From NCBI GenBank assembly GCA_021817915.1, contig JAKAFV010000032.1, positions 1 to 5,583 of the forward strand: DNA of 5,583 nt, given 5' to 3'. Each line of letters opens with the position of its first letter. Position 1 is the first letter of the stretch. The stretch comes from a bacterium. GTDB taxonomy: Bacteria > Patescibacteriota > Minisyncoccia > UBA6257 > UBA9933. Below the pieces are notes generated by a model. The model was not told the origin of the DNA. It made no database searches and saw nothing but the letters and a program-made list of their open reading frames with translations. The position numbers and the translations under genes were made by a program. Positions 4,315-5,583 of the stretch are shown piece after piece.

Positions 4315-4352
4315 AAAAAAGGCCCGCAGAGTAAAATCTGTCGGGCTTTTTC
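4315..4352. terminator. Intrinsic terminator, bidirectional
   Basis: GCCCG (4322-4326) plus CAGA (4327-4330) pair with TCTG (4337-4340) and CGGGC (4342-4346); there is one bulged T and a 6-nt loop. TTTTT (4347-4351) follows, and an A-run (4315-4320) precedes it, giving a T-run on the minus strand. It should end the small-ORF cassette on the plus strand and can also end transcripts of the nuclease gene coming from the right. Confidence 0.88.
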
Positions 4353-4370
4353 ATTAGATTAAAGTTAAAA

Positions 4371-4476
4371 AATCAAAAATCAAAATGACAATTTAAAATT
4401 AAAAATGAGTAAAATTTTAACATTATAAAAACTTTATTATTTTACATTGTCATTTTCCATTTTGATATTTACATTT
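4371..4476. repeat. AT-rich inverted repeat between terminator and nuclease gene
   Basis: AAAATGACAAT (4382-4392) and ATTGTCATTTT (4446-4456) are perfect inverted copies. Variants of the theme (AAAATTAAAAATGA, TTCCATTTTGAT) fill the rest. No gene is visible in 4353-4480. Confidence 0.6.
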
Positions 4477-4480
4477 TAAA

Positions 4481-5242
4481 TTATTGGAGATATCCCGCTT
4501 GCTTTAATAAGTACTCGTTTTCCCATTCCCATAGCCTTTTCGCGCCCAAGAACGCTTTGTAATCGTCTTTCCAGTAGGGGAATTCTTTAAGTTCTACTTC
4601 GCCTTTCGGCTCGGACCAAATATGCTGGCAAGCTTTGGCTTTGACAGTGTAAGGAGTTTTTATTTTTTGCCTCCCGCCTTTCTCGCGCATCGTGGCTCCG
4701 CAGTTCAAACATTTTCTTCCCTGGTCTATTCTTAAAATCCAACGGCTTTGGAGATTTTTAAACTGGTTTTCAAGCGCCGCCATATAAGCGCTGGTTTGAA
4801 GATTGTAATCGCGGTAAATTGCCTGCGAAGTTTTAATGTCTAAAACTCCAAATTTGCCGTCTATCAGCGCCAAAGCGTCTAATGTGCCGGCATAGCGGTC
4901 GTCTAAATTAACGACTTGTTTTTCAACAAATTCCGGATCAACTTGGATGTTTGTTTTGTTTAAAAATTCAATAAAGGCCTCAACCGCCGGTTTGATAATT
5001 TGATCAACTTCTGGTTTTCCTCCGACGAGAATTTTTTCAACCGCTTCGTGAAGCAATGTGCCTTCGCTGGCGGATTGTTTTTTTATTACTGGGCCTTCGT
5101 TAAAACTGCCTAGGTCGCCGTAAAAACGGTAAAGCGCCGGCTTGGCCTTAATCTCCACAATTTTAGTGACTCGCGGATACCAAACACCGTCAATTTCATA
5201 ACCTGAGAGATTTTTAAAGTTTTCAATATTGTTGTAATACAT
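4481..5242 (-). CDS. RecB/Cas4-like PD-(D/E)XK nuclease with a CxxC...CxH insertion
   Basis: Predicted metal-dependent DNA nuclease of the RecB-nuclease (PD-(D/E)XK) superfamily. Seen in 253 aa: SEGTLLHEAVEKIL at 59-72 with the N-terminal His65; YAGTLDALAL at 117-126 with Asp122; the catalytic FGVLDIKTS at 131-139 with Asp135 and Lys137; and the following QTSAYMAAL at 149-157 with the Qxxx(Y) motif (Gln149, Tyr153). All core residues are intact. C-terminal to the core, Cys178, Cys181, Cys205 and His207 form a C-x2-C...C-x-H set that could bind zinc; Cas4 and AddB use four cysteines for an Fe-S cluster in a different layout. There is no helicase domain and no cas gene nearby. Start: ATG at 5242, no Shine-Dalgarno, candidate boxes TTTAGA (5280-5275) and TAGAAT (5257-5252) with a 17-nt spacer. 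It lies downstream of murC on the same strand. A role in recombination or DNA processing is inferred. Confidence 0.85.
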   Translation of the reverse strand: MYYNNIENFKNLSGYEIDGVWYPRVTKIVEIKAKPALYRFYGDLGSFNEGPVIKKQSASEGTLLHEAVEKILVGGKPEVDQIIKPAVEAFIEFLNKTNIQVDPEFVEKQVVNLDDRYAGTLDALALIDGKFGVLDIKTSQAIYRDYNLQTSAYMAALENQFKNLQSRWILRIDQGRKCLNCGATMREKGGRQKIKTPYTVKAKACQHIWSEPKGEVELKEFPYWKDDYKAFLGAKRLWEWENEYLLKQAGYLQ

Positions 5243-5251
5243 AAAAATAAA

Positions 5252-5280
5252 ATTCTAAGCACTAAATACTAAATTCTAAA
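5252..5280 (-). promoter_or_regulatory. Tentative promoter of the PD-(D/E)XK nuclease gene
   Basis: On the minus strand TTTAGA (5280-5275), 17-nt spacer, TAGAAT (5257-5252), 9 nt before the ATG. This would give a leader of about 3 nt. The -35 is the left edge of dispersed repeat copy 2. AT-rich context makes chance matches likely. Confidence 0.35.
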
Positions 5281-5338
5281 TAAATCCTAAATATAAAATT
5301 CAAAACGTTTAGGATTTAGATATTAGAGTTTGGAATTT
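5275..5338. repeat. Dispersed palindromic repeat, copy 2
   Basis: It matches 2678-2741 at 63 of 64 bases, in the same orientation, 2,597 bp away. Its right end overlaps the murC stop codon (5337-5339) by 2 nt. The inner hairpin (AATCCTAAA with TTTAGGATT) is conserved; the outer left arm found in copy 1 is replaced by other AT-rich units (5251-5274). Confidence 0.85.
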
Positions 5339-5583
5339 AGTTTATCAGTTTATCGGTCATTTTGTAAATGTCTCCGGCGCCCATCATTATTATATTAGCC
5401 TTAAGGTTTAAGGTATAAGACTTAAGAATATTTTCTAGAACTTTTTTGAGGTTTTTTTGCTGGGAAGAGGGGAGATAGGCGATAATTTTCAATTTACAAT
5501 TTTCAATTTTCGAAATACGTTTTTCGATAGTTTCCGCTAGCTTCTGGGAAATATTTTGCGACAGATTGGCGGATTCTTCTCTG
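5337..5583 (-). CDS. murC: MurC, UDP-N-acetylmuramate-L-alanine ligase, C-terminal end
   Basis: Cytoplasmic ATP-dependent ligase that adds L-alanine to UDP-MurNAc, the first amino-acid step of peptidoglycan synthesis. Only the last 81 residues are in the window; the gene runs off the right edge. Seen: REESANLSQNISQKLAETIEK matches the MurC pattern 'aGREe...vSs.kLaeaI', and the end IIMMGAGDIYKMTDKLIN carries the family's terminal MGAGDIYK motif. Between these blocks the protein is longer than usual: two tracts encoded by repeat-like DNA (5484-5510, giving the KIENCKLKI region; 5399-5426, giving the LKSYTLNLKA region) sit in the variable loops of the C-terminal domain. The reading frame stays open. 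The PD-(D/E)XK nuclease gene follows 94 nt downstream. Another Mur ligase is less likely because GAGDIYK is typical of MurC. Confidence 0.85.
   Translation of the reverse strand, partial: REESANLSQNISQKLAETIEKRISKIENCKLKIIAYLPSSQQKNLKKVLENILKSYTLNLKANIIMMGAGDIYKMTDKLIN

Noticed and set aside
1..5583. tRNA or rRNA genes
   Set aside because: No cloverleaf with TTC-loop consensus or rRNA-like conserved blocks was noticed on either strand by eye.

Overview
The window looks like chromosomal sequence from a small-genome bacterium of the Candidate Phyla Radiation (Patescibacteria), most likely a Parcubacteria-type lineage. This is inferred from several features: AT-rich DNA with short intergenic gaps, housekeeping genes scattered one by one on both strands, promoters almost touching start codons, and many AT-rich repeats of the AATCCTAAA/TTTAGGATT kind between genes. 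The protein set fits as well: S41 protease, a lone PolB-type exonuclease and a RecB-like nuclease. TGA serves as a normal stop, so this is not a UGA-recoding lineage. No tRNA, rRNA, CRISPR array or transposase was seen.

Layout. Positions 1-407 (minus) hold the N-terminal half of the 16S rRNA methyltransferase RsmI. Its promoter is back to back with that of a C-terminal processing protease (S41/CtpA, 502-1785, plus). An inverted-repeat-rich gap follows, then rplI (bL9, 1902-2342, plus), which converges on rpmA (bL27, 2376-2651, minus). A 64-bp dispersed repeat lies between rpmA and a stand-alone PolB-type 3'-5' exonuclease (2771-3487, plus).

From 3488 to 4352 lies the least ordinary part. It holds a rearranged copy of the repeat, a 51-aa one-helix membrane ORF (3618-3773), a 38-bp near-perfect palindrome that contains promoter elements, a second AT-rich palindrome over a further promoter, and two small ORFs (58 aa membrane, 45 aa basic; 3961-4294). 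The two ORFs carry the only strong Shine-Dalgarno sites in the window and end at a clear intrinsic terminator that should work in both directions. On the far side, on the minus strand, are a RecB-like PD-(D/E)XK nuclease (4481-5242), a second almost identical copy of the 64-bp repeat, and the C-terminus of MurC (5337-5583).

How the parts fit. Most genes are core functions: ribosome maturation and structure (rsmI, rplI, rpmA), wall synthesis (murC) and envelope proteolysis (ctpA). They appear to be transcribed singly from promoters placed so close to the ATG that leaderless mRNAs are expected. The small-ORF cassette between the two nuclease genes is built differently, with a long leader, strong ribosome sites, palindromic promoters and its own terminator. 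It is the best candidate for an undescribed regulated unit. Its function cannot be read from the sequence.
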